Shown piece after piece: positions 9,244 to 17,621 of a stretch of 64,000 nt of DNA. Position numbers and translations under genes: made by a program. Positions within the stretch are counted from its first letter, which is position 1, and each line of letters starts with the position of its first letter. The notes beneath the pieces are model-generated. The model had not been told where the DNA came from. It searched no databases and worked only from the letters and a program-made list of their open reading frames with translations. Where the stretch lies: contig NZ_AP022598.1 of the NCBI RefSeq assembly GCF_010725485.1, forward strand, positions 5,394,001 to 5,458,000, read 5' to 3'. This stretch comes from Mycolicibacterium parafortuitum. GTDB lineage: Bacteria; Actinomycetota; Actinomycetes; Mycobacteriales; Mycobacteriaceae.

Positions 9244-10425
9244 ATGACGCAGCGATACGACGTGGTCATCGCAGGTGGCGGTCCTTCCGGGTCCGCCGCC
9301 GCATGGCAGGCCGCACAGACCGGCGCCAAAGTGGTGGTGCTGGACAAGGCTCAGTTTCCCCGCGCCAAACCCTGCGGTGACGGTCTGACCGCGCGGGCGG
9401 TCAGCTACCTGCAGAAGATGGGCCTGGCCGACGAGGTCGCCACCTACCACCGGGTCAATCGGGTCACGGTGTTCAGCCCGAGCCGCTGGGAGCTGTCGTT
9501 CCCCAAGCGCCCCGGCATGCCTGACCACGGCCACACGGTCAGCCGTGAACACCTCGACACGACGCTGCTCAAGCACGCCGAATCCGTCGGTGCGGAGATC
9601 CGCCAGGGCGCCGAGGTGGCCGGCCCCGAACTCGACGCCAGCGGCCGTGTCATCGGGGTGGTGCTCAAGAGCGGCGAGAAGGTGTACGGCGACGCGGTGA
9701 TCGCGGCCGACGGCGCTTACTCCCCGATCAAGCGCGCGCTCAAGATCGACTCCGATTACAACGGCTATTCGGCGATCGCGATCCGCTCCGAGATGCCGGC
9801 CAACCGCCCGGACACCGACTCGCTGGACATCTATCTCAAGCTGATCTTCGAGGGCGACCAGCTGCCCGGCTACGGCTGGGTGTTCCCGATGGGCAACGGG
9901 ATCTTCAACATCGGGCTCGGCTACGTCAACAGCTACAAGAACTGGCAGTCGATCAACGCGACGCAGTTCCTCGGCGAATTCCTGCGCTCGCTGCCGAGCG
10001 AGTGGGAGCTGCCGCCCATCGAGGAACTCAAGAAGAACAAGAGCGTGCGCGCGTGGCGGCTGCCGATGGGCTTCACGGCGTGGCCGCCGTGGCGGCCCGG
10101 CGTGCTGTTCACCGGTGACTCGCTGGGCGCGGGCAAGCCGGCCTCGGGTGCGGGCATCTCCAAGGCGCTCGAATCCGGTTTGGCCGCAGGCGAATGCGCG
10201 GTGGCAGCGTTGACCAACGGTGGACCGGACGACTTCACCAACTACGCGCAGCGGATGGAAGCGGCGTGGGGCCGGGAGTACCGGCGGGGTCGGCTCATGC
10301 ACAAGCTGATCGGGCAGCCGAAGCTGGCCGACGCCGGGGTGCGGCTGATCGACAACGCGGCGTTCCGCGATCGGATGCTCAAGGCGCTGTACAAGAAGGC
10401 CCAGGGCCCGCAGCACACGTTCTGA
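9244..10425 (+). CDS. Geranylgeranyl reductase family FAD-dependent oxidoreductase
   Basis: 393 residues. The N-terminus has the dinucleotide-binding motif VVIAGGGPSGSAAAWQAAQTG, then AKPCGDGLTARAV, a signature of the geranylgeranyl reductase family. A second FAD motif, VLFTGDSLGAGKPASGAGI, lies near residue 290. Members saturate isoprenoid double bonds, for example in menaquinone side chains (MenJ) or polyprenyl lipids; this one may be a second paralogue with an unassigned substrate. The ATG at 9244 follows GAGAGAGA. The next gene starts at a GTG only 1 base after its stop, so the pair is co-transcribed. Confidence 0.9.
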   Translation: MTQRYDVVIAGGGPSGSAAAWQAAQTGAKVVVLDKAQFPRAKPCGDGLTARAVSYLQKMGLADEVATYHRVNRVTVFSPSRWELSFPKRPGMPDHGHTVSREHLDTTLLKHAESVGAEIRQGAEVAGPELDASGRVIGVVLKSGEKVYGDAVIAADGAYSPIKRALKIDSDYNGYSAIAIRSEMPANRPDTDSLDIYLKLIFEGDQLPGYGWVFPMGNGIFNIGLGYVNSYKNWQSINATQFLGEFLRSLPSEWELPPIEELKKNKSVRAWRLPMGFTAWPPWRPGVLFTGDSLGAGKPASGAGISKALESGLAAGECAVAALTNGGPDDFTNYAQRMEAAWGREYRRGRLMHKLIGQPKLADAGVRLIDNAAFRDRMLKALYKKAQGPQHTF

Positions 10426-10426
10426 C

Positions 10427-10981
10427 GTGTCCGCCGCCGCGCGCCTTGCCGAACTCGGCGTGGTGCCGATCGAGCCCGGCCTGACCGACGACGAGATCGA
10501 CTGTGTCGAACGCGATTTCGGTGTCGAGTTCGCTGACGATCACCGTGCGTTCCTTCAGGCTGGGCAACCGGTCGGCCCGTCGTGGCCGAATTGGCGTGGC
10601 GAGGGCCGTCGCAGTCTGGCCAAACGACTGCAGCTGCCCGCCGACGGTGTGTTGTTCGCGGTGGAATGGCGGCAGTTCTGGGGTGCGGACTGGGGGCCGC
10701 GTCCGGCGCGGATGAAGGACGCGTTGCGCACCGCGCGGTACCGGCTGGACCGTGTGCCGCAACTGATCCCGGTCCACAGCCACCACTACCTGCCCGCCGG
10801 GCGGGGCTCGTCGGGTCACCCGGTGCTGTCGGTGGTCTCCACCGACGTCGCGGTGCGCGGTGCGGACCTGTCCGACTTCGTCGAGGTCGAGTTCGGCTCC
10901 GGGCAACCCCGCGTCACCGATGCCGTCGCGACCGTGGCGTTCTGGTCGGAGCTCACGCCCCGAACAGCCGGCCCGCCTTGA
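10427..10981 (+). CDS. SMI1/KNR4-like hypothetical protein
   Basis: A 184-residue protein. Its N-terminal third (GLTDDEIDCVERDFGVEFADDHRAFLQAG) resembles the SMI1/KNR4 (SUKH) fold, which occurs in toxin immunity proteins and many housekeeping proteins of unknown role. The start is a GTG one base after the stop of the flavoprotein gene, so translation is probably coupled. No toxin gene is adjacent, which argues against an immunity role here. Its last 29 bases overlap the convergent 49-residue transporter subunit gene. Confidence 0.72.
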   Translation: MSAAARLAELGVVPIEPGLTDDEIDCVERDFGVEFADDHRAFLQAGQPVGPSWPNWRGEGRRSLAKRLQLPADGVLFAVEWRQFWGADWGPRPARMKDALRTARYRLDRVPQLIPVHSHHYLPAGRGSSGHPVLSVVSTDVAVRGADLSDFVEVEFGSGQPRVTDAVATVAFWSELTPRTAGPP

Positions 10982-11102
10982 TCAGCAGCTCGTAGAGGCC
11001 GTAGCCGAAGGGTACGGCGACCCACACCCACGCCAGCACGATGTAGATCTTCGGCACCGTCGGGGTGTACTCGTGCAGTTCGTCGGCGGACTGGTCGGTC
11101 AT
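10953..11102 (-). CDS. MFS transporter small subunit (49 aa)
   Basis: A 49-codon gene, MTDQSADELHEYTPTVPK followed by one membrane helix (IYIVLAWVWVAVPFGYGLYELL) and a short tail KAGRLFGA. The ATG overlaps the TGA of the OFA transporter gene in an ATGA, so the two should be made together. Small single-helix partners of OFA-family transporters are known in other bacteria; here the assignment rests on the coupling and the helix. The gene overlaps the end of the convergent SMI1-like gene. Confidence 0.8.
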   Translation of the reverse strand: MTDQSADELHEYTPTVPKIYIVLAWVWVAVPFGYGLYELLIKAGRLFGA

Positions 11103-12469
11103 CGGACCGCCCCCTCTCTGTCGGTGGCACCCGCCTTGTCGGGTTCATGCCACTTGGCGTCGACCGGCCGGATCAGTTCGTTGGCGACGAACGCGATCAC
11201 CAGCAGCGCGATCATGATCGAGAACGACAGCGTGTAGAGCTCGGGCCCCTCCTTGCCCGCCTCCGCCTGCCGGTCTGCGACGAAGTTGACGATGATCGGA
11301 CCGAGCACCCCGGCCGCCGACCACGCGGTGAGCAGCCTGCCGTGGATCGCGCCGACCTGGAAGGTGCCGAACAGGTCGCGCAGGTAGGCCGGCACCGTCG
11401 CGAAGCCGGCACCGTAGAACGACAGGATCAGGATCGTCGCGATCAGGAAGACGAGCTTGTTGGAGTTCTCCATCAGCGTGATCGTCAGGTACAGCAGCGC
11501 GCCGGCCCCGAGGTAGAGCCGGTAGGCGTTCTTACGGCCGATCTTGTCCGACAGGCTCGACCAGCCGATGCGCCCGAGCATGTTGCCCAGCGACAGCATC
11601 GCGACGTATCCGGCCGCCGCGGCGGCCAGCCCGGCTGCGGCCGTACCGGCGGCCGGGAAGTAGTCCTGGTAGATCGGCGACGCCTTCTCCAGGATGCCGA
11701 TGCCGGCAGTCACGTTGAAGCACAACACGATCCACAGCAGCCAGAACTGCGGGGTCTTGATCGCGTTGCCGGCTGAGACCTGTCCCCCGGTGACGATCGA
11801 GTCGGCCTGCACCGGTGGCGGTGTCCAGTTCGACGGTTTCCAGTCCGGTCGCGGCACCCGGATCAGCAGCCAGCCCAGCGACATGAACACCGCGTAGACG
11901 GCGCCGTGCACCACGAAGGTCTTCGCGATGCCCGCGGTGTCGGTGCCGAACATGTCGAGCATCGCCGTCGACCACGGTGACGCGATCAGCGCGCCACCAC
12001 CGAACCCCATGATGGCCAGGCCGGTTGCCATCCCGGGCCGGTCCGGGAACCACTTGATCAGCGTCGACACCGGCGAGATGTAGCCGATCCCCCAGCCGAT
12101 CCCGCCGAGCAGTCCGTAGCCGAGCAGCACCAGCCAGAACTGGCCGATCAGCAGACCCGCCGAGCCGACCAGCCAGCCCCCGCAGAAGCAGCAGGTCGCG
12201 GCGAACATCGCCGCGCGTGGGCCCGCGCGTTCGACCCAGGTGCCGAACAGCGCCGCCGACAGCCCCAGCACGACGATGCCGACGGTGAACGGCAACGCGC
12301 TCAACGTGCCGGAGATCCCGAGGGATTCCTGCAGCGGGAGCTTGAACACGCTCCACGAATAGGCCGCGCCGACCGACAGGTGGATCGACAACGCGGCCGG
12401 CGGGACCAGCCAACGACTCCATCCAGGCGAGGCGACGATGCGTTCTCTGCTGAAAAACGGCGCGGTCAT
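11099..12469 (-). CDS. OFA family MFS transporter (oxalate/formate antiporter-like)
   Basis: 456 residues with twelve predicted membrane helices and the MFS loop motif DKIGRKNAYR (about residue 300). Early sequences SRWLVPPAALSIHLSVGAAYSWSVFK and GIGWGIGYISPVSTLIKWFPDRPGMATGLAIMGFGGGA are characteristic of the OxlT/OFA family, which exchanges or imports small carboxylates. The substrate here is unknown. The ATG at 12469 is preferred; an in-frame ATG at 12487 is possible and neither has a strong ribosome site. It is the first gene of a two-gene unit with the 49-residue subunit. Confidence 0.9.
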   Translation of the reverse strand: MTAPFFSRERIVASPGWSRWLVPPAALSIHLSVGAAYSWSVFKLPLQESLGISGTLSALPFTVGIVVLGLSAALFGTWVERAGPRAAMFAATCCFCGGWLVGSAGLLIGQFWLVLLGYGLLGGIGWGIGYISPVSTLIKWFPDRPGMATGLAIMGFGGGALIASPWSTAMLDMFGTDTAGIAKTFVVHGAVYAVFMSLGWLLIRVPRPDWKPSNWTPPPVQADSIVTGGQVSAGNAIKTPQFWLLWIVLCFNVTAGIGILEKASPIYQDYFPAAGTAAAGLAAAAAGYVAMLSLGNMLGRIGWSSLSDKIGRKNAYRLYLGAGALLYLTITLMENSNKLVFLIATILILSFYGAGFATVPAYLRDLFGTFQVGAIHGRLLTAWSAAGVLGPIIVNFVADRQAEAGKEGPELYTLSFSIMIALLVIAFVANELIRPVDAKWHEPDKAGATDREGAVR

Positions 12470-12546
12470 GAAACGGGGCATACCCACTTCACCGGCGAGT
12501 GTGACGTGGATCTCCAGATGTCGGGGCCCGGAGCTACCGTGACCGC

Positions 12547-12963
12547 ATGGAGCAGCGCATCAGCCTCATCACCCTCGGCGTCGACGACCTCACCCGGGCC
12601 CGCCGCTTCTACGAGCAGGGCCTGGGCTGGGCGCCCAAGGACGCCCCCGAGGGCGTCGTGTTCTACCAACTCCCCGGTATCGCGCTGGCCCTGTTCGGCC
12701 GTGACGATCTCGCCGAGGACGCCCGCCATCCGGTCGACGGCCGCTTCAGCGGGATCACGATCGCGATCAACCAGCGCACCGAAGCCGACGTCGACGCGGT
12801 GCTGTCCCAGGCCGAGGCGGCGGGCGCGACGATCCTCAAACCCGCCGAGAAGGTGTTCTGGGGCGGCTACTCGGGCTACTTCGCCGACCCCGACGGGCAC
12901 GTCTGGGAGGTGGCACTGAACCCGCAGTGGACGATCAACGACGACGGGACGCTGACCATCTGA
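12547..12963 (+). CDS. VOC family protein (glyoxalase/bleomycin-resistance fold)
   Basis: 138 residues with two beta-alpha-beta-beta-beta repeats typical of the VOC superfamily. The first begins ISLITLGVDDLTRARRFYEQ and the second ends in SGYFADPDGHVWEVALNP. A metal site is plausible from the His in the C-terminal DPDGHVWE motif, with the remaining ligands uncertain. Possible roles include glyoxalase, dioxygenase or binding protein, and nothing nearby settles it. It is divergent from the OFA transporter and convergent with the LysR-like gene, with 3 bases between their stops. Confidence 0.85.
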   Translation: MEQRISLITLGVDDLTRARRFYEQGLGWAPKDAPEGVVFYQLPGIALALFGRDDLAEDARHPVDGRFSGITIAINQRTEADVDAVLSQAEAAGATILKPAEKVFWGGYSGYFADPDGHVWEVALNPQWTINDDGTLTI

Positions 12964-12966
12964 AGG

Positions 12967-13671
12967 TCAGCGGCGCTTGGGACGGCCCGGTTTGCGCGCG
13001 GTCTTGCCCGCGGCGGCGCGGGCGGCCTGTTTGGCGAGCGTTTTCTCCCGCGCGGTGCGTTTCGGCGCGGGCTCGCTCTGGCCGCGCGACGAGCCCGGTT
13101 TGCGGCCGCGGACTATCCCGACGAACTCCTCGACCGGCGGCTGCTGCGGCCCCTCGGGGAAGGCGAGCGCCACGGGGCAGGTGGGCGCATCCACGATCGG
13201 GCGGTAGGTGAGGTCCTTGCGGTGATGCAGCCGCGCCAGGGACTGTGGAACGACCAGCACACCGACCCCTGCTGCGACGAGTTCGATTGCGGCGGCGGTG
13301 TTCTCGGGGCGATGCTCGACGGGGACACCGGGGGCGTCGGGCCAGGCGACAACGTCGTCGGCCGGGATCAGCACGGGCTGACCCTCGAGGTCGGCGGCGC
13401 GGAGCTCATCGGCGGCGCTCAGCAGGTGACCGGTCGGCACCACGGCCACGGTGGTCTCGTCGTAGAGCGGGATGACGGCCAACCCGCTCGTATCGGCGGG
13501 CAGCCGAATCAGCGCGATGTCGACGTCGCCGTCACGCACCGCGGCGGTGGCATCGGCCGCGGCGACAGGGATCAGCGTCAGCTCGGCGTCGCGGTGGCGC
13601 TGCTCCCAGATGCGGGCCCACTTCGCGGGTGTTCCGCCGGGGACGTACCCGAGGGTCAGCGAGGGCGTCAC
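12967..13671 (-). CDS. LysR-type substrate-binding domain protein without DNA-binding HTH
   Basis: 234 residues. The protein begins directly with a LysR effector-binding domain (LTLGYVPGGTPAKWARIWEQ, DVDIALIRLP, TVAVVPTGHLLS). The usual N-terminal winged helix-turn-helix of about 85 residues is missing. The last 50 residues form a strongly basic, Ala/Lys/Arg-rich tail (KRTAREKTLAKQAARAAAG...GRPKRR) that could contact nucleic acid. The GTG start lies only 28 bases from the start of the divergent DUF5997 gene. Both have a TANNNT hexamer 6 bases before the start codon, consistent with leaderless transcripts. Function unknown; a two-component sensor with DUF5997 is one possibility. Confidence 0.8.
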   Translation of the reverse strand: MTPSLTLGYVPGGTPAKWARIWEQRHRDAELTLIPVAAADATAAVRDGDVDIALIRLPADTSGLAVIPLYDETTVAVVPTGHLLSAADELRAADLEGQPVLIPADDVVAWPDAPGVPVEHRPENTAAAIELVAAGVGVLVVPQSLARLHHRKDLTYRPIVDAPTCPVALAFPEGPQQPPVEEFVGIVRGRKPGSSRGQSEPAPKRTAREKTLAKQAARAAAGKTARKPGRPKRR

Positions 13672-13677
13672 GGCCTC

Positions 13678-13693
13678 AGGCTACCGATAAGCT
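13678..13693. promoter_or_regulatory. Back-to-back leaderless promoters in a 28-bp intergenic region
   Basis: On the plus strand TAAGCT (13688-13693) is followed by exactly 6 bases and then the ATG at 13700. On the minus strand TAGCCT (13683-13678) is followed by exactly 6 bases and then the GTG at 13671. Both hexamers fit TANNNT, so both transcripts could begin at the first base of the start codon, as is common in mycobacteria. The two -10 elements are 4 bases apart, so the promoters cannot both be occupied. Confidence 0.6.
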
Positions 13694-13699
13694 CGGGCC

Positions 13700-14086
13700 A
13701 TGAGCAGGCCGAACGCGCAGTCCATGAAACCCGCCACCGCGGCGAAGAAGCTGGACGTGTACCTACCGGCGACGCCTGAGGAATTTCAGCAGAACCCGAT
13801 CACCCGCGCCGAGTTGGCCGCGCTGCAGGCGGACCCGCCGCAGTGGCTCAAGGACCTGCGCAAGAACGGGCCGCATCCGAAAAACCTGGTGGCAGCCAAG
13901 CTCGGCATCTCGATCGCCGCGCTCGGGCGCCACGATGTCGACAACGCGCTCACCACCGAACAGATCGAGCAACTGCTCGAGGAGAAGCCGGAGTGGCTGG
14001 TCGCCGAGCGCGAGAGCTATCAGGATGTGCTGCGCGAGCAGCGCCGCCTCAAAGCGGTCCGGGCCGAGCAGGCGCGCGAAACCTGA
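13700..14086 (+). CDS. DUF5997 family protein
   Basis: 128 residues beginning MSRPNAQSMKPATAAKKLDV. The sequence LPATPEEFQQNPITRAELAALQADPPQWLKDLRKNGPHPK and the following AAKLGISIAALGRHDVDNALT look like the actinobacterial family I recall as DUF5997. Residues about 70-95 (VAAKLGISIAALGRHDVDNALTTEQIEQLL) have the spacing of a small helix-turn-helix, so DNA binding is conceivable but unproven. It diverges from the HTH-less LysR-like gene across 28 bases. If it binds DNA it could be the missing partner of that sensor domain; this is inference. Confidence 0.75.
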   Translation: MSRPNAQSMKPATAAKKLDVYLPATPEEFQQNPITRAELAALQADPPQWLKDLRKNGPHPKNLVAAKLGISIAALGRHDVDNALTTEQIEQLLEEKPEWLVAERESYQDVLREQRRLKAVRAEQARET

Positions 14087-14111
14087 CCAGGGTCGCAGGC
14101 CCATCCCCCAG

Positions 14112-15731
14112 CTAGAGTTGGGCGGGCACCCGGGTTGCGAGCATCGAGGCGTAGCCCGACTCCTCAAGTTCGCGGCAGTAGTGCTGGTACACCTGTCCGC
14201 CGCCCATGTACACCTGGAACTCCTCGCGCTTTCCCGGCACATTCTCGCCGAGGAACCACGCCTTGGCCTTCTTGCCCTCGGTGTACATCACGGTCGCCTT
14301 GCCGGTGCGCTCGGTTTCCTCGGCCCACCATTCCTCGGACTCCGGCGTTGCCTCGAACGCCTGCACGTCGTTCTCCTGCGCCCACTGTAGAGCCCGCTGC
14401 AGCCACTGGGCCCCCAGTTGGATCGGCACCACGAGATTGGAGTACGGAGTCTGCGGTCCGAGTGACATGAAGAAATTCGGGAAACCGTGCACGCTGATAC
14501 CCAGATTGGACCGCAGGCCGTCGCGGGCCCAGCGCTCGCGCAGGCTGATGCCCTCGCGGCCGATGATGTCGATGTTGGTCAATGTGCCTGTCATCGCGTC
14601 GAATCCGGTGGCGAAGATCAGAACGTCGAGTTCGTACTCTGTATCCCCCACCCGTACCCCGGCCGGAGTGATCGCGCCGATCGGCGTTGTCGCAGTGTCG
14701 ACCAACTGCACATGGTCGAGGTTGAAGGCGTCGTAGTACCCGTGCCCGGTCGGGACACGTTTCCCGTTGAACGAATAGGTTTTCGGGCACAGCAGTTCAG
14801 CAGTGTCCGGATCCTTCACGATCTCGCGGATCTTGGACCGGATGAACTCCGACGCCAGTTCGCTGGCCTGGTGGTTGGTCGCCAGATCGGTGAAGCACTC
14901 ATTGGCGAAGTGAAATCCTCCTTCGTTCCACTTGCTTTCGAAGATCACGCGCCGCTGCTCTTCTGACACTTCGAGTGCGCTGTACCGGGCGGGTTCCATG
15001 GCCACTCCGAACGGGTGGGCGGCGGCCTTGGCGTAGATGTCGTCGTAGTTGTCGCGCAACCACTGCATGTCCTCGGGTGTGACGGGGTCGTTGGTGGTTT
15101 CGACGATGAAGTTGGGAGTGCGCTGGAAGACGACGAATTCGGCGACCTGCGGGGCGATCTCGGGGACGATCTGGATACCGGAGGCGCCCAGCCCGATCAG
15201 GCCGACTCGCTTGCCGGCCAGGTCCACACCCTCGCGCGGCCAGTGAGCGGTGTGGTACTTCTGGCCTGCGAAGGAGTCGATGCCCGGGATGTCGGGGTAG
15301 ATCGCCTGGGACAGCACGCCCATCCCGCTGATCAGGTACTTGGCAACCAGCGGTTCACCGTCGTCGGTCTGCACGGTCCAGGTGTTGGTCCCCTCGTCAT
15401 AGCGGGCGGACTGCACTCGGGTGTTGAGCCGGATGTCCCGGCGCAGGTCGAGGTGGTCGGCCACGAAGTTCAGGTAGGCCAGCACCTCGGCCCCTGCCGG
15501 ATAGCGCTGAGTCCACGTCCACTCGTCGCGTACCTCCTTCGAGAACGAGAAGGAGTAGTAGCTGTACTCACTGTCGGTGCGCACGCCGGGATAGCGGTTG
15601 GCCAGCCAGGTGCCTCCCACACCGTCCTGGGCGTCGAGAACGACGGTGTCGAGGCCGATTTCACGGAGATGATGCAGGATCGCCAGACCGGAGAAACCGG
15701 CTCCGATGACGATGGCGTCATGAGTGCTCAT
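14112..15731 (-). CDS. Flavin-containing (Baeyer-Villiger type) monooxygenase
   Basis: 539 residues. The FAD motif IVIGAGFSGLAILHHL is at the N-terminus. The Baeyer-Villiger fingerprint FAGQKYHTAHWP (FxGxxxHxxxW[P/D]) is complete, followed by the NADPH motif GLIGLGASGIQ. The enzyme should insert oxygen next to a ketone to give an ester or lactone, using NADPH and O2. The ATG at 15731 is followed by the FAD motif at the expected distance. It lies 20 bases downstream of the HSL-type esterase gene on the same strand, matching a ketone-to-ester-to-products order. The substrate is not determinable from sequence. Confidence 0.93.
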   Translation of the reverse strand: MSTHDAIVIGAGFSGLAILHHLREIGLDTVVLDAQDGVGGTWLANRYPGVRTDSEYSYYSFSFSKEVRDEWTWTQRYPAGAEVLAYLNFVADHLDLRRDIRLNTRVQSARYDEGTNTWTVQTDDGEPLVAKYLISGMGVLSQAIYPDIPGIDSFAGQKYHTAHWPREGVDLAGKRVGLIGLGASGIQIVPEIAPQVAEFVVFQRTPNFIVETTNDPVTPEDMQWLRDNYDDIYAKAAAHPFGVAMEPARYSALEVSEEQRRVIFESKWNEGGFHFANECFTDLATNHQASELASEFIRSKIREIVKDPDTAELLCPKTYSFNGKRVPTGHGYYDAFNLDHVQLVDTATTPIGAITPAGVRVGDTEYELDVLIFATGFDAMTGTLTNIDIIGREGISLRERWARDGLRSNLGISVHGFPNFFMSLGPQTPYSNLVVPIQLGAQWLQRALQWAQENDVQAFEATPESEEWWAEETERTGKATVMYTEGKKAKAWFLGENVPGKREEFQVYMGGGQVYQHYCRELEESGYASMLATRVPAQL

Positions 15732-15751
15732 GCGGGTGGTCCTTTCTTCGG

Positions 15752-16699
15752 TCAGGCGGACGCGGAAGTCGCGGTGCGGCGGTGGGCGTCGGCGTTGCGG
15801 CGGCCCCGGTACCAGGCGGCCATGGTGGCGATGGCTTCGTCGGCGGCAGGCCACCGTCCGGCTTGCAGCGGAAAGACGTGCTGCTGCCCGGCCGCGACAT
15901 CGAAGGTGACGTCGACGCCGGCCTCAGCCGCCAACGTGTGCAGGCGGGCGGCGTCGGCGTAGAGCGATTCCACGTCGGCCGCAGTGATGTAGAGCGGAGG
16001 GAACCCGGAGAAGTCTGCGTAGAGCGGGTTCACCAGCGGATCACGAGGGCTCGCTCCACCCGACAGATAGCGGTCGATGTTGCCCTGCAGGCCTTCCCGG
16101 GTGATCAGGAAGTCGGTGTCGTTGTTGGTCTCGATGGTTTCGCCGCTGTTCTCCATGTCCAGCCACGGTGAGATGGTCAGCACCAGCCCGGGACCCGCGG
16201 TGCCGCGCCGCCGCATCCGCAGCGCGGTGGCGATCGCGATGTTGGCCCCGGCGCTGTCGCCGACGAAGGCGATGTCCGCCGAGTCGATGCCGGACTCGAC
16301 CAGCGCGTCGAACACGGCGGTGGTGTCGTCCAGTTGGGCAGGGTACGGATGCTCCGGCGCCCGCCGGAAGTCGGCGACGAATCCGGTTGCCCCACAGGCG
16401 CTCGCAACGTGGCCGGCCAGCTTGCGGTGGCTGGCCGACGAACCCAGCGCGAACCCGCCGCCGTGCAGGAACACCAGCACCTGGCCCGGATCGGCAGCCA
16501 AAGGAGTGACCAGGATTCCCGGTACTCCGCCGAATTCGGTCGACTTGTAGGTGACGTCCTCAGGCTCTGCAGTCACCCGTTGCCAGTCTTCGAACACCCA
16601 TCGCATCATGCGCAGCGACATCTCGGGGTTTGCGACGAACTCCTCAGACCACTCGGCGTACGCGATGCCCAGAGGATCCGTCAGGTGAGGCGTGCTCAT
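15752..16699 (-). CDS. Alpha/beta hydrolase, hormone-sensitive lipase (HSL) type
   Basis: 315 residues with the HSL oxyanion motif FLHGGGFALGS and the nucleophile elbow GDSAGANIA (catalytic Ser near residue 140). The acid and His of the triad are expected in YADAARLHTL... and GQQHVFPL. Start ATG 16699 follows a GGAG. It is the promoter-proximal gene of the unit esterase-BVMO. An esterase of this type paired with a BVMO is also seen in the mymA-lipR genes of M. tuberculosis (recalled). Here it would cleave the ester or lactone made by the BVMO. Confidence 0.9.
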   Translation of the reverse strand: MSTPHLTDPLGIAYAEWSEEFVANPEMSLRMMRWVFEDWQRVTAEPEDVTYKSTEFGGVPGILVTPLAADPGQVLVFLHGGGFALGSSASHRKLAGHVASACGATGFVADFRRAPEHPYPAQLDDTTAVFDALVESGIDSADIAFVGDSAGANIAIATALRMRRRGTAGPGLVLTISPWLDMENSGETIETNNDTDFLITREGLQGNIDRYLSGGASPRDPLVNPLYADFSGFPPLYITAADVESLYADAARLHTLAAEAGVDVTFDVAAGQQHVFPLQAGRWPAADEAIATMAAWYRGRRNADAHRRTATSASA

Positions 16700-16782
16700 G
16701 GCTTCTCCTGAATTCTGTTGACCGCGGCTGTGATCCGCCGCACTGCCCCAGTGTGTGAACCGGCCGCCGCCCGTTCTGCGAG

Positions 16783-16811
16783 GTGTCGCAGATTGACACA
16801 CCGCTGTCTCA
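16783..16811. promoter_or_regulatory. Possible operator between esterase and SDR genes
   Basis: An inverted repeat GTGTC-N7-GACAC lies at 16783-16799. Next to it CTGTCTCA (16804-16811) recurs identically at 19458-19465, upstream of the aldehyde dehydrogenase gene. Both would be reasonable sites for the AcoR/MimR-type regulator encoded at 17615-19369, but no consensus for that protein is known to me. Confidence 0.3.
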
Positions 16812-16889
16812 CCGTGACGCAGCGCACGGCAGCGGAGTCGCCCGAAGGTTGTCTGGCAGTGGCTCGACGACACCGACAGGAGAGCATCC

Positions 16890-17621
16890 ATGAACCGTCT
16901 GACCGACAAGGTCGCCCTCGTCACCGGCTCCTGCCGCGGCATCGGCCATGCCATCGCCGAGGCATTCGTCCGGGAGGGGGCCATCACCGTCGCCACCGGC
17001 CGCGCCAAGACCGACGAGTCGTTCGGCCCGCGGTCGCCTGGTATCCACTACCGCCAACTCGACGTCGCACGGGAGGACGACTGGGCGACGGTGATCGCCG
17101 ACGTCGTCGACCGCTTCGGCCGGATCGACGTGCTGGCCAACAACGCCGGCATCATCGCCTACCAGTCACTTCATGAGCTCACCGTCTCCGAGTGGGAGCG
17201 GGTCGTCGCGACCAATCAGACCGGCACCTGGCTGGGCATGCGGGCGGTCATCCCCCACATGGTCGGTCAGCGCAGCGGTTCGATCATCAACGTGTCGTCG
17301 ATCTGGGGCAACGCCGCGGTCGCCGGCGCCCACGCCTACCACGCCACCAAGGGCGCGGTGCGCAACATGTCCAAGAGCGCGGCGATCAGCTATGCCAAGG
17401 ACAACGTCCGGGTCAACTCGGTACACCCCGGTTTCATCAAGACCCCGCTCACCGATGCCCAAGAGGTCGAGATCAACGACTTCGTCGTGTCGCAGACCCC
17501 GATGGGACGCGCGGGTCTGCCGGAGGAGATCGCGAGCGGGGTCGTCTTTCTCGCCTCAGATGAGGCGAGCTTCGTCACCGGCTCCGAACTGGTGATCGAC
17601 GGCGGCTACCTGGCTCAGTGA
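16890..17621 (+). CDS. SDR family oxidoreductase
   Basis: 243 residues of the classical short-chain dehydrogenase type. The cofactor motif is VTGSCRGIGHAIAEA, the NNAG segment is LANNAGI, and the catalytic Ser-Tyr-Lys appears in NVSSIWG and AYHATKGA. The end VTGSELVIDGGYLAQ is typical. It probably oxidises a secondary alcohol to a ketone or the reverse. It is divergent from the esterase-BVMO unit across 190 bases and its end overlaps the convergent regulator gene by 7 bases, placing it inside the same catabolic block. Confidence 0.92.
   Translation: MNRLTDKVALVTGSCRGIGHAIAEAFVREGAITVATGRAKTDESFGPRSPGIHYRQLDVAREDDWATVIADVVDRFGRIDVLANNAGIIAYQSLHELTVSEWERVVATNQTGTWLGMRAVIPHMVGQRSGSIINVSSIWGNAAVAGAHAYHATKGAVRNMSKSAAISYAKDNVRVNSVHPGFIKTPLTDAQEVEINDFVVSQTPMGRAGLPEEIASGVVFLASDEASFVTGSELVIDGGYLAQ

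Noticed and set aside
10427..10981. SMI1-like gene as an immunity protein of a toxin system
   Set aside because: No toxin or secretion gene is adjacent and it follows a metabolic flavoprotein.
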